From assembly GCF_000716595.1 (NCBI RefSeq), contig NZ_JNXC01000029.1:29505-93504 (forward strand): a DNA stretch of 64,000 nucleotides, given 5' to 3'. Both the position numbers and the translations under genes were made by a program. The number at the start of each line of letters is the position of its first letter. The first letter of the stretch is position 1. A model generated the notes under the pieces. It ran no database searches and had not been told where the DNA came from. It saw only the letters and a list, made by a program, of their open reading frames with translations. Shown here one piece after another: positions 8,100 to 16,274 of the stretch. The stretch comes from Saccharothrix sp. NRRL B-16314 (GTDB taxonomy: Bacteria; Actinomycetota; Actinomycetes; Mycobacteriales; Pseudonocardiaceae).

Positions 8100-8468
8100 G
8101 TTCACCTTCCCTGTCGGTGGCGTCCCGGGTGGCGCGGTCGGTGCCGGTCGGAGCGGTCGTCGGTTTCCCGCGATTCCCGCGATTCCCGCACGGATCGTTC
8201 GTTGATCTCGTGTCGCGCGAGAGGCGCATGGCGCGTGCCGTGGTGGCGGGCGGTCCTGACTCGACCATAGGGGGTGTGGTGCGATTCCCGGCGTAGCTGG
8301 AAAGGGCGAATTCCGCGTTCAGCCACACGGGCACGGGACATCCAGTTGCGTGACGCCGCACATCTCGACAGGGGGACGCATTCACCTGGAGGTGTGACGT
8401 TTTTCAGGGATGGTGATTCGGCGTGACTTCGGGCGCGGGCGGTGGGCTCCCGAAGTCACGCCGAGGGG
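8100..8468. other. Intergenic region between MNIO operon and Ser/Thr kinase gene
   Basis: No convincing gene. It holds the leader of the MNIO operon, a short direct repeat (CGATTCCCG twice near 8166-8190), a GC-rich CCATAGGGGGTGT stretch at 8265-8277, and the kinase terminator hairpin at 8419-8463. A clear -35/-10 pair could not be assigned by eye. Confidence 0.5.
8419..8463 (-). terminator. Hairpin downstream of Ser/Thr kinase gene
   Basis: Perfect 15-bp inverted repeat: CGGCGTGACTTCGGG (8419-8433) pairs with 8449-8463 across a 15-base loop, immediately after the kinase stop codon. No T-tract follows on either strand, as is common for actinobacterial terminators. Confidence 0.75.
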
Positions 8469-10127
8469 TCACTTGTCGCGCGGGTAGGCCTTCTGCACCT
8501 CGCCCTTGAGGTTCGCCTCCAGGTACGCGCCGCCGTAGTCGTCGATCAGGTACACCCGCATCGAAGGGGTGTCGTCGATGATGTCGATGTCCACGATCAG
8601 GTACCGCATGGTCGGTTGCGGTACGCCCAGCTCGGCCGTCGCCCGGTCGAACAGCGCGGGCAGGGCGTCCCAGTTCACCTCGTTCAGGTCGAGCACGGCG
8701 CGGTCGGCGTCCACCCCGTCCGGACCCTGCCTGGTCGCCTTGCCGCCCTTGTACTCGAAATCGTCGAAGCCGTGCGCGACCGCGGCGGTCGGGGCGACCG
8801 CCGACGCGCGGTCCGGCCACAGCGTCAGCTCGGACACCTTGGTGCCGCCCATCGCCTCGCCGAGCGCGCCGGCCGCCTTGCGCGCACCGGCGGGCGTGAG
8901 CAGGTCGTCCTTCACCGCGTAGGCGACCGTGGTGGTCGTCGGGCCGGCGGTCGGGACGACGTCGGACCGCGTGGTCGTCGTCGCGGTCGACGAACCCGTG
9001 GGGGAGTTCGCCGAGTCGTCCTTCTTCGCCAGGTGGACCACGAGCAGCGTGGAGGCGACGACCACCGCCACCCCGACCAGCGAGGACACCACGGCGCCCG
9101 CCCGCCTGCGCGTCTTCGGAAGCGGGGTCGGGTAGGACTGCTGGTAAACGGGGGGAAGCGGACCGCCGACCGGTGTCGGCGTCGGTCCGGACGGCCACTG
9201 GGGGTACTGCAGCTGCGGCTGAGGACCGCTCGGCGGCCCCGGGACCGGGAACCCCGCCGGGGTGGGAGGCCCCGTGAACGGAGCCGAGTCGCGCTCGGCC
9301 GCCGCGAACATCTGGTCCAGCACCTCGCCGGTCGGCCGTTCCGCCGGGTCGTTGCGGAGGGCCGCGTTGAGCGCGGGCGCGAGGGCACCCGCGCGGCGCG
9401 GCGGCGGTACCGGCTCGGTCATCACGGCGGCGAGGGTCGCCATCGTCGTCGCGCGGCGCATCGGGTGGTGACCCTCGACGGCCACGTACAGCAGCATCGC
9501 GAGCGACCAGAAGTCCGACCCGGTGTGCGTCTCGTCGCCGCGCAGCCGCTCCGGGGCGATGTACTCCGGTGAACCGATGACGTCGCCGGTCGCGGTGAGC
9601 TGGGTCGAGCCCTGGAGGGCGGCGATGCCGAAGTCGGTGAGCACGGCGCTGCCGTCCGTCCGCAGCAGCACGTTGCCCGGCTTGACGTCGCGGTGCATCA
9701 CGCCCGCGGAGTGGGCCGAGCGCAGCGCCGCGAGCACGTCCCGCCCGAGCCTCGCGGCCTCGACCGGGGTGAGCACACCGGCGTCCAGCCGCGCGTCCAG
9801 CGACGTGCCGCGGACCAGTTCCATGACGATCCACGGGTACGGCGAGTCGGCCGAGTCGATGATCTGGTAGATCGACACGACGTTCGGGTGCTGCAACCTG
9901 GCGAGCGCGCGGGACTCGCGCAGCACGCGCTCCCGCAGCTGGGCGGCCATCGCCGGGTTGCCCTCGATCTGGTCGGCGTCGGCCGGGCGGACCTCCTTGA
10001 TGGCCACCTCGCGGTGCAGCCCCAGGTCGAGGGCGCGCCAGACCGTCCCCATCCCGCCGCTGCCCAACCTCTCCAGCAGCTCGAACCGGCCGTCGAGGAT
10101 CCGGCCGGTGTGCTCTCTCTCAGACAC
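8469..10127 (-). CDS. Membrane-anchored Ser/Thr protein kinase (PknB-like kinase domain)
   Basis: 552 residues. The kinase domain spans roughly 13-270: P-loop LGSGGMGTVWRA, catalytic-lysine motif EVAIKEV, catalytic loop HRDVKPGNVLL, and DFGIAAL. A Pro/Gly-rich juxtamembrane stretch follows, then one transmembrane helix at about 342-362 (VVSSLVGVAVVVASTLLVV). The extracellular 190 residues start with a Ser/Thr-rich stretch and contain no PASTA repeats; their fold is not recognised. It probably senses an external or envelope signal and phosphorylates cytosolic proteins. GTG start at 10127. It is transcribed away from the secreted M1-like protein. Confidence 0.93.
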   Translation of the reverse strand: MSEREHTGRILDGRFELLERLGSGGMGTVWRALDLGLHREVAIKEVRPADADQIEGNPAMAAQLRERVLRESRALARLQHPNVVSIYQIIDSADSPYPWIVMELVRGTSLDARLDAGVLTPVEAARLGRDVLAALRSAHSAGVMHRDVKPGNVLLRTDGSAVLTDFGIAALQGSTQLTATGDVIGSPEYIAPERLRGDETHTGSDFWSLAMLLYVAVEGHHPMRRATTMATLAAVMTEPVPPPRRAGALAPALNAALRNDPAERPTGEVLDQMFAAAERDSAPFTGPPTPAGFPVPGPPSGPQPQLQYPQWPSGPTPTPVGGPLPPVYQQSYPTPLPKTRRRAGAVVSSLVGVAVVVASTLLVVHLAKKDDSANSPTGSSTATTTTRSDVVPTAGPTTTTVAYAVKDDLLTPAGARKAAGALGEAMGGTKVSELTLWPDRASAVAPTAAVAHGFDDFEYKGGKATRQGPDGVDADRAVLDLNEVNWDALPALFDRATAELGVPQPTMRYLIVDIDIIDDTPSMRVYLIDDYGGAYLEANLKGEVQKAYPRDK

Positions 10128-10245
10128 CGCGCAACGCTAGCAACCGGCCGCCGGGATAACGCGTCGACATGGGGAAGTGGCAGTGGGCCGGGGCACGGGT
10201 GGGCGCTGAGACTGGCCCGAAACCGACCGAACCGAAAGGCTCCCC

Positions 10246-11649
10246 ATGACTGTGCGCGTCCGGCGACTCACGTCGTCGGTCACCTTGCTGTTGTGCGGCC
10301 TGTCCCTGCTCCCGGCGACCGCCGCCGCGCAGGAGGACACGATCGGCGGGGATGGCTACGTCCACGTCGCGCCGAACGGCACCGTGCTGGGCGTCGACCC
10401 GTACTACCCGACCGACGGCAACGGCGGGTACGACGTGGACCGCTACGACGTCTCCCTGTCCTACGACCCGGCGAACCGGTACCTCAACGCCAGAACGGTC
10501 GTCACCGCCACCACGACCCAGCGGCTGAGCCGGTTCAACCTCGACCTGCGCGGGCTCACGGTGACCAGCGTGCGGGTCGACGGCGTCCCGGCCACCTTCA
10601 CCCGGGCGAAGGAGCACGAACTCGTCATCACGCCCGCGGTCACCCTGCCCGAGGGCGCGTCGTTCACCGTGACGATCGCGTACTGCGGTCGGCCGCAGGC
10701 CGAGTACACCGGCCGCGGCTGGACCGGCTGGCGGACCTCGTGGACCGGGGGAGCGCTCGCCGCCGGCGCACCGCACTCGGCGACGACCTGGTTCCCGGTC
10801 AACGACACCACGGCGGACAAGGCGACGTTCGGCGTCACCGCGACCGTGCCCAACGGCTGGACGGCGGTGTCCAACGGCGTGCGGAAGTCGGTCCACGTCG
10901 ATCAGCGGACGACGGTGGCCTGGTCGGAGGACACGCCGATCGCGCCTTCGGCGACCATGATCGGCCTGGACCGGTTCACCGTGCGCGAGTCGGCCCTCTC
11001 CGCCGGCACACCGGTCTTCGACGCCTTCGCGCCGTACAGCGACGCCGGCGCGCTCGCCGCCAAGCTGCCCGCCGTGGCGGACTTCCTCACCGGCAAGCTC
11101 GGCCCGTTCCCCTACTCCTCCGCCGGCGGGCTGTACGTGCCGGACAGGTTGGGCTACGCGCACCCCTCGCAGGGGCGCCCGGTGTTCGGCGCGGGCGCCG
11201 GTGAGGCCGCGCTGGTGCAGGCGGTGGCGGCGCAGTGGTGGGGCAACAAGCTCGCCATCAAGATGTGGAAGGACCAGCCGCTGGTCGAGTCGTTCGCCCG
11301 CTACCTGCAGTGGCTGTGGGACGAGGAGCGCCACGGTGTCGCGGTCGAGCAGCGCTACCTGGCGGCCGTCGGCGCCGCCGACGAGGCGTTCTGGGCGCGC
11401 AAGCTCGCCGACCCCGGCCGGGGCAGGGAGTTCTCGGTGTCCGACAAGGGTGTGCTGATGGTGCACGCCCTGCGCAAGCGCATCGGCGACGAGAAGTTCT
11501 TCACCGTCATGCGCGAGTTCCCGGAGATCAACGACAACTGGAACCAGGGCTGGTACGACTGGGAGCTGTACACGGCGGCCGTGGCCGACATGGATCTCAC
11601 GGCCTTCTTCGAGACCTGGGTGTACGGCACGACGGCGCCCACTGAGTGA
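10246..11649 (+). CDS. Secreted M1-peptidase homologue lacking the zinc-binding motif
   Basis: 467 residues with a signal peptide (about 1-27, ending TAAA-QE). The N-terminal domain shows the beta-saddle of M1 aminopeptidases (YDVDRYDVSLSYDPANRYLNA). Where active enzymes have HExxHQWFG, this protein reads LVQAVAAQWWG (near residue 325), so both zinc-ligand histidines and the catalytic Glu are gone. The GxMEN substrate motif is also absent. The third zinc-ligand Glu position survives (LVESFARYLQWLW versus LNEGFATY). The rest of the fold seems complete, so a non-catalytic binding role is more likely than decay. No frameshift is visible. A terminator follows directly. Confidence 0.82.
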   Translation: MTVRVRRLTSSVTLLLCGLSLLPATAAAQEDTIGGDGYVHVAPNGTVLGVDPYYPTDGNGGYDVDRYDVSLSYDPANRYLNARTVVTATTTQRLSRFNLDLRGLTVTSVRVDGVPATFTRAKEHELVITPAVTLPEGASFTVTIAYCGRPQAEYTGRGWTGWRTSWTGGALAAGAPHSATTWFPVNDTTADKATFGVTATVPNGWTAVSNGVRKSVHVDQRTTVAWSEDTPIAPSATMIGLDRFTVRESALSAGTPVFDAFAPYSDAGALAAKLPAVADFLTGKLGPFPYSSAGGLYVPDRLGYAHPSQGRPVFGAGAGEAALVQAVAAQWWGNKLAIKMWKDQPLVESFARYLQWLWDEERHGVAVEQRYLAAVGAADEAFWARKLADPGRGREFSVSDKGVLMVHALRKRIGDEKFFTVMREFPEINDNWNQGWYDWELYTAAVADMDLTAFFETWVYGTTAPTE

Positions 11650-11655
11650 CGCGCC

Positions 11656-11683
11656 GAGCCGGCCGGGGCAGCCCGGCCGGCTC
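11656..11683. terminator. Bidirectional terminator between convergent M1-like and LysR genes
   Basis: Perfect 12-bp stem (GAGCCGGCCGGG at 11656-11667 with 11672-11683) and GCAG loop. It begins seven bases after the M1-like stop and touches the LysR stop codon, so it can serve both convergent genes. Confidence 0.85.
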
Positions 11684-12617
11684 ACTCCAGGTAGCGGGGG
11701 AGCACCGACGACGCGTCGCACTCCGCGCGGTAGGCGGCGGCGGCATCGGTGAGCACGGCCCGCGCGTGCTCGGCCACCACCCCTTCCCGGTGCCACAGCA
11801 GCACGAACCGGCGTTCCAGCGCGCCGTCGGCGAGCAGCCGCATCACGACCTGGTGGTGCCCCTCGCACACGCCCTGGGACAGCGCGACCGCGCCGCTGCG
11901 CACGGCGGCGATCGTCGTGGAGTTGTCGTCCGAGATGTGCCGCACGCGCGGCTGGAACCCCGCGGAGCGGCACGTGTTGTGGAAGTACTCGTGGAACCGC
12001 GAGGAGTCCGGGCTCGGCAGCACCCACTCCACGTCGGCGAGGTCTTCGAGCCGCACCACGTCGTGCCGTGCCAACGGGTGGTCCTCCGGCAGCACCACCA
12101 TCGTCGGGTCCAACGCGACCACGGCCGTCTCCACCGACGCGGGCACGCTGACACCGAACCCCGGGTAGTCCTTGAGCAGCCCCACTTCCAGCCGGCGCTG
12201 GGCCACCAGGTCCACCACCAGGTCACGGCGGTCGCTGTCGACCAGCGACGCGCCCTCACCGGACGGGACGTGCTCGGCCACGATCGCGGGCAGGTGGCTC
12301 AGGATCGGCGAGCACACGCCACCGACCCGGATGCGCGCCGCGGTCCGGTCGGCGCGCGACTCGATGTCGCGCACCAGACCTTCCATCAGCGGCAGCACCG
12401 CGTTGATCCGGCTCAACAGCAGTTCGCCGGTGGGTGTCGGTGTCACCGCCGCGGAGTGGCCGCGGTCGAACAGGCGCTGGCCGAGCGCGTTCTCCAGCCG
12501 TTTCAGCTTCCCGCTCACGGCGGGCTGGCTGATGCCGAGCACCACCGCCGCCTCCGACAGGCTGTCGGTCTCGCCGATGGCCTGCACGAGGCGGAGGTGG
12601 TGGACGTCGAGTTCCAT
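11682..12617 (-). CDS. LysR-family transcriptional regulator of the cyclodipeptide operon
   Basis: 311 residues. N-terminal winged helix (VHHLRLVQAIGETDSLSEAAVVLGISQPAVSG) followed by a LysR effector-binding domain with the VVLPEDHPLA motif typical of the family. It starts 15 bases after the permease stop and reads in the same direction, so it is probably the third gene of the CDPS-permease operon. Being co-transcribed with its likely targets suggests feedback by a cyclodipeptide or transported ligand, but that is inference. ATG start at 12617. Confidence 0.9.
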   Translation of the reverse strand: MELDVHHLRLVQAIGETDSLSEAAVVLGISQPAVSGKLKRLENALGQRLFDRGHSAAVTPTPTGELLLSRINAVLPLMEGLVRDIESRADRTAARIRVGGVCSPILSHLPAIVAEHVPSGEGASLVDSDRRDLVVDLVAQRRLEVGLLKDYPGFGVSVPASVETAVVALDPTMVVLPEDHPLARHDVVRLEDLADVEWVLPSPDSSRFHEYFHNTCRSAGFQPRVRHISDDNSTTIAAVRSGAVALSQGVCEGHHQVVMRLLADGALERRFVLLWHREGVVAEHARAVLTDAAAAYRAECDASSVLPRYLE

Positions 12618-12632
12618 GCCGTCACACCCCGT

Positions 12633-13931
12633 CTAGCGGTGAGTGTCGACGCGGGACCTGGGCGGCGGTCGCATGATCCCGACTGTCCTGCCGATCACAG
12701 CGTACAGCGCGAAGGCGGTGACGACGGAGTTGATCGTCGGGATGCCGAAGGGCACCAGCACGCCGACGGCCGCGCCCACCGCCCAGCACAGCAGCGACGC
12801 GGGCACCCAGTTCGGCGGGTCCGGCGGCAGTTCGCCGGTGGCGCGCGACTCGTCCAGCGCGGTGCGCCACGTGCGGACCACGAAGTACTCGGCGATCATG
12901 ATGCCCGCGACGGGCGGGGTGATGACGCCGATCCAGGTCAGGAACGTCGTGAAGTGGTCGAGGATGCCCAGCGCGGACAGCAGCGTGCCCAGCGCGCCGA
13001 GGGCGAGCGTGGCGGCGGGCCGGGACAGCTTGCGGCCGGCGAGCACGTCCACGGTGTTGACCAGGCCGAGCGACGCCGAGTACAGGTTCCAGTCGTTGAT
13101 CTTCATGATCGCCGTGATCAGCACCAGGGTGCCCAGCACGCCGGACGTGGAGGTGATCACCGCGACGATGTCCGCGCTGCGCGCGGCGTGCGCGAGCACC
13201 ACGCCGGTCAGGCCGATCAGGTACTCGCCGAGGGTGACGCTGATCAGCGTCTGCTTGACGACGTCACCCACCCGGCGGTTGAACCGGGTCATGTCGGGCG
13301 TCATCACCGCGCCCATGATGAACGCGCCCGCGACCAGCGTCGTGCCCTGCGCGAGGGACAGCGCGGGACCCGGCGGCGCCATGGACACCAGTTCGCCGAG
13401 GTCGTGCCGGCGCAGTTCCTGGCTGATCGCGTACCCGGCGAGCAGCAGGAAGGCGGGCACGGTGAGGTAGGCCGTCCACGCCATGAGGTGGAAGCCCGCG
13501 ACGACGATCGACGTCACCACGATCCCGCCGATCACCGCCCACAACCACACCGGCGGACCACCCATCAACGCGTGCAGGCCGTGCGCGAACACGTCGTTCT
13601 GGACGCCGAACCACCCCGCCAGGCTCAGCGTCACCAGCAGGCCCACCAGGGCCGACCCGCGTCCGCCGAACCCGGCCCACCGGGCGAGCACGGACGTCGA
13701 GACGCCCTCCCTCATCCCGGCCACACCCATCAGCACGGTGACGATCTCCAGCATGACCGAGCCGAGCGTGATCGCCAGCACGGCGTCCCAGAAGGTCATG
13801 CCGAACCCGAGGACCGCCCCGAGCAGGAACTGGTGGAACGAGGACACCTGCCCGAACCGCTGCACCGCGACCGAGACCCAGGAGCAGCGGGCCGAGTCGG
13901 GCAGGCGGCGCAGCGAGTAGTCGTCGTGCAC
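12633..13931 (-). CDS. NCS1-type (cytosine/purine/hydantoin) permease next to cyclodipeptide synthase
   Basis: 432 residues with about 12 hydrophobic helices. Segments such as FHQFLLGAVLGFGMTFWDAVLAI, GWFGVQNDVFAHGL and MTPDMTRFNRR fit the nucleobase-cation-symport-1 (CodB/PurP-like) family. GTG at 13931 is chosen because GGGAAG is spaced eight bases before it; a GTG at 13940 overlapping the CDPS gene is possible. It follows the cyclodipeptide synthase stop by two bases. The family includes Mhp1, which carries benzyl-hydantoins, small cyclic amides resembling diketopiperazines. A cyclodipeptide is thus a reasonable cargo, although import of a nucleobase for a missing tailoring step is the main alternative. 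Confidence 0.85.
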   Translation of the reverse strand: MHDDYSLRRLPDSARCSWVSVAVQRFGQVSSFHQFLLGAVLGFGMTFWDAVLAITLGSVMLEIVTVLMGVAGMREGVSTSVLARWAGFGGRGSALVGLLVTLSLAGWFGVQNDVFAHGLHALMGGPPVWLWAVIGGIVVTSIVVAGFHLMAWTAYLTVPAFLLLAGYAISQELRRHDLGELVSMAPPGPALSLAQGTTLVAGAFIMGAVMTPDMTRFNRRVGDVVKQTLISVTLGEYLIGLTGVVLAHAARSADIVAVITSTSGVLGTLVLITAIMKINDWNLYSASLGLVNTVDVLAGRKLSRPAATLALGALGTLLSALGILDHFTTFLTWIGVITPPVAGIMIAEYFVVRTWRTALDESRATGELPPDPPNWVPASLLCWAVGAAVGVLVPFGIPTINSVVTAFALYAVIGRTVGIMRPPPRSRVDTHR

Positions 13932-13933
13932 GG

Positions 13934-14614
13934 TCAGCACTTCCCGTCGTCGTCGGACAGCAGCACGAACCCCTGGTCGGGGCGGGGGCACCAGGTCAGC
14001 TCGCGGGCGTACAGGGACTCCAGGAACTTCACGCGCTGGTGGTAGGCGAACACCGAGCTCTCCACCCCCGCGATGGCCGGCGTGTCCACGAACAGCGGCA
14101 GCTCGGCGAGGAAGTACCGGACGGCGCACCGCAGCTGGTCCTCGCTCGGCACTTCGCCTTCGGGCAGCCTGCGGTCCAGCACCCACCGGGTCGCGTCCAG
14201 GCACCGGTCGGCGAAGGCCTCGTCGGTGGCGAACAGGTCGTGCGCGTGCGCCAGCAGCCGTTGGTAGGCCGCGTTCTCGGCCAGTGCCGCACCGTCGAGC
14301 ACGTGCCGCTCGGGATCGGCCACACCGAGGTCCCCCAACGCCCGGCACACCTTGTTGACCACGTACTGGCCTTGGCGACGGGCTTTCGCGCGGGCGCGAT
14401 CGGGGTCGTAACCCACCGCCTCCAACGTGTAGACGGCGGCGCGGTCGGGGATGAAGAAGTGGAAGCGCTCGAATCCGCTCCTGGCCCAGAGGGCCAGCGC
14501 GGTGATGCGTTCGACCGAGAAGTAGCTGTTGAAAGGGCTCACGCCGATGCACACGTGCCGGCCGCTTTCCAGCGGTCCGGCGCAGTGCTCGGTCAGCGGG
14601 GTTGTCAGCAACAC
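13934..14614 (-). CDS. Cyclodipeptide synthase (CDPS), NYH subfamily
   Basis: 226 residues. CDPSs use two aminoacyl-tRNAs to make a diketopiperazine. The active residues of AlbC can be placed with identical spacing: Ser26 nucleophile and Asn29 in GVSPFNSYF (AlbC Ser37, Asn40), Tyr167 and Glu171 in YFLAELP (Tyr178, Glu182), and Tyr191-His192 in SVFAYH (Tyr202-His203). Asn-Tyr-His defines the NYH subfamily. FFIPDRAAVYTLEAVGY matches another conserved stretch. The GTG start at 14614 has GGAG six bases upstream. It leads an operon with the permease and a LysR gene. Product amino acids cannot be read by eye. No oxidase or P450 gene is adjacent. Confidence 0.95.
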   Translation of the reverse strand: MLLTTPLTEHCAGPLESGRHVCIGVSPFNSYFSVERITALALWARSGFERFHFFIPDRAAVYTLEAVGYDPDRARAKARRQGQYVVNKVCRALGDLGVADPERHVLDGAALAENAAYQRLLAHAHDLFATDEAFADRCLDATRWVLDRRLPEGEVPSEDQLRCAVRYFLAELPLFVDTPAIAGVESSVFAYHQRVKFLESLYARELTWCPRPDQGFVLLSDDDGKC

Positions 14615-14855
14615 CGTCGACTCCGAGATTTATATTGTGCAGGGATGCAGGGATATCCCGGAAAAACAGGGATTTGTTCGACCACTATGCGGACCCCTGT
14701 GGGGCGGTGGTAGTGCCGAAACGCCATGCCGCGGCCTTATAGTCCCTGCACCGCCCGCTGCGCGGCCCGCTCGGCGAGGCCGTCCGGGTGACTTCGCCCT
14801 GCGGGATCGGCGCAACCGCGTGACAGCACGCGGCCGAACCCGCGTAAATGGACTG
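14615..14855. promoter_or_regulatory. Divergent control region between CDPS operon and second LysR gene
   Basis: An AT-richer island around 14627-14680 stands out. It has the perfect palindrome GGGATATCCC (14650-14659) and three copies of AGGGAT at 14641, 14649 and 14668. Its location between a CDPS operon and a divergent LysR gene makes it a candidate LysR operator region. No experimentally known site is recognised. Confidence 0.5.
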
Positions 14856-15794
14856 ATGGAGCTCCAGGTCCGTCACCTGCGTGTGCTGCTCGCGATCGCG
14901 CGGGCGGGCAGCCTCAACCGAGCGGCGGGTGCACTGCGCATTCCACAACCCGCGCTCAGCCACCAATTGCGGCGCATCGAGCAGGTGGTCGGCGACCGGC
15001 TGTTCGACCGCGACCCGCGCGGCGTCCGGCCGACGCGCATCGGCGCGCTCGTGCTCGCCCGCGCGGAGGCGATCATCCCCGCGTTCGACGAGCTGGACCG
15101 CGACTTCCGCCGGCACCAGCGGGCCGACAGCGGCGTCCGCGTCGGCTGGAACGACAGCGCGCTGGCGCCGGAGGTGTTCCGGTGCGTGTCGGACCTCCTG
15201 CCGGACCACGAACTCACGACCAGGGCGGACATGTCGCACACGCGGCTGGTGCAGCAGGTCGTGAACCGCTGCGTGGACCTGGCTCTGGTCCTGATCTGCG
15301 GTCCCCGGACGCTCGCGGTGCCCGGTGAGGTGCGCGTCGCCCGCGTGGTCACCGAGCCGGCCTTCGTGGCGCTGCCCTCGTGGCACCGGCTCGCCGGCGA
15401 GACCGCCGTGAACCTCGCCGACCTGGCCGAGGAGAGGTGGATCGTGTCCAGCTGCGGCGACGGGTGCCGGATCGTGTTCCGGGAGATGTGCCTGGCGCAC
15501 GGTTTCACCCCGCACATCGCGCACGACGTCGACACCCTGCGGTTCCGCCTCGTCGCCGGCGGGCACGGCGTCTGCCTGGTCCAGCCGACGACGTCGGACA
15601 CGCCCGGCATGGCGGTCCGCCCGCTGACCGGAACGCCGATGTCGGTGCAGCACATCCTGTTGTGGCGCACCGACCACCCGCTGGCCGCGCGCTTCGGCGA
15701 GGTGCACGCCGCCGCGGTGGGCGAGTACCGGGAACTGGCCGGTGGCAACGAGATCTACCGGCGCTGGCTGGCCGCGGATAACAGCACGGCATAA
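14856..15794 (+). CDS. LysR-family transcriptional regulator, divergent from CDPS operon
   Basis: 312 residues, starting at ATG 14856. Winged-helix domain (LQVRHLRVLLAIARAGSLNRAAGALRIPQPALSHQLRR) then the LysR substrate-binding domain with VALPSWHRLA. LysR genes commonly repress themselves and activate the divergent operon from a shared intergenic region, here 14615-14855, so CDPS and permease are likely targets. It is distinct in sequence from the LysR protein at 11682-12617. The effector domain carries several cysteines (CGDGCRIVFREMC), which could be incidental. Confidence 0.9.
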   Translation: MELQVRHLRVLLAIARAGSLNRAAGALRIPQPALSHQLRRIEQVVGDRLFDRDPRGVRPTRIGALVLARAEAIIPAFDELDRDFRRHQRADSGVRVGWNDSALAPEVFRCVSDLLPDHELTTRADMSHTRLVQQVVNRCVDLALVLICGPRTLAVPGEVRVARVVTEPAFVALPSWHRLAGETAVNLADLAEERWIVSSCGDGCRIVFREMCLAHGFTPHIAHDVDTLRFRLVAGGHGVCLVQPTTSDTPGMAVRPLTGTPMSVQHILLWRTDHPLAARFGEVHAAAVGEYRELAGGNEIYRRWLAADNSTA

Positions 15795-15880
15795 GCGGTC
15801 GGCAGTGGGCGGGACGCCCCGGACGTGGACACACTCGGTGTACCGCCGCGGGAAGCGATCCGCTGGAAAGGGAAACCGCC

Positions 15881-16231
15881 ATGCTGCCGCTGATCACGCG
15901 GGACGAACTCAGGAAAGGCATCGACGCGGGAACGCTTGTCGTGGTCGACACCATGCCCGTGGCCTACTACGAGAAGGAGCACCTGCCCGGAGCCGTGAAC
16001 ATCCCGGGCTTCCCCTACGAGGAAGCGGCGGAATCCACCGCCCGGCACGCGCCGACCGTGCTGCCCGACAAATCGGCCGACATCGTCGTCTACTGCGCCA
16101 ACACGCCTTGCCGCAACAGCGATTTCGTCGGCACCTGTCTCGTCCACCTCGGTTACGAGAACGTGCGCAAGTACCGCGAGGGCATCGAGGACTGGGCCGC
16201 CGCCGGCCTGCCGACCTCCGCGCTGCACTGA
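15881..16231 (+). CDS. Single-domain rhodanese-like sulfurtransferase
   Basis: 116 residues. A single rhodanese domain with DTMPVAYYEKEHLPGAVNIPGF (CH2A-like) and the active loop YCANTPCRNS, whose first Cys (about residue 70) would carry the persulfide. Such proteins move sulfane sulfur between thiols. No signal peptide. AAAGGGA lies just before the ATG. It precedes a secreted thioredoxin by 43 bases, so the pair may form a thiol/sulfur-handling unit; the physiological donor is unknown. Confidence 0.88.
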   Translation: MLPLITRDELRKGIDAGTLVVVDTMPVAYYEKEHLPGAVNIPGFPYEEAAESTARHAPTVLPDKSADIVVYCANTPCRNSDFVGTCLVHLGYENVRKYREGIEDWAAAGLPTSALH

Positions 16232-16274
16232 TCTTCCGCCGCCACCCCAATTCCCCTGCCATCGAGGAGATCAC

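Noticed and set aside
8265..8277. CsoR-like copper operator upstream of the MNIO operon
   Set aside because: CCATAGGGGGTGT resembles one half of the GC-rich CsoR palindrome, but the other half does not match, so I do not claim it.
8102..8341. Arg/His-rich 79-codon minus-strand frame before the MNIO operon
   Set aside because: No ribosome site, extreme composition, and it covers the presumed promoter region.
11646..14045. Long plus-strand open frame opposite the LysR, permease and CDPS genes
   Set aside because: Opposite three recognisable minus-strand genes; product is low complexity with many His and Arg.
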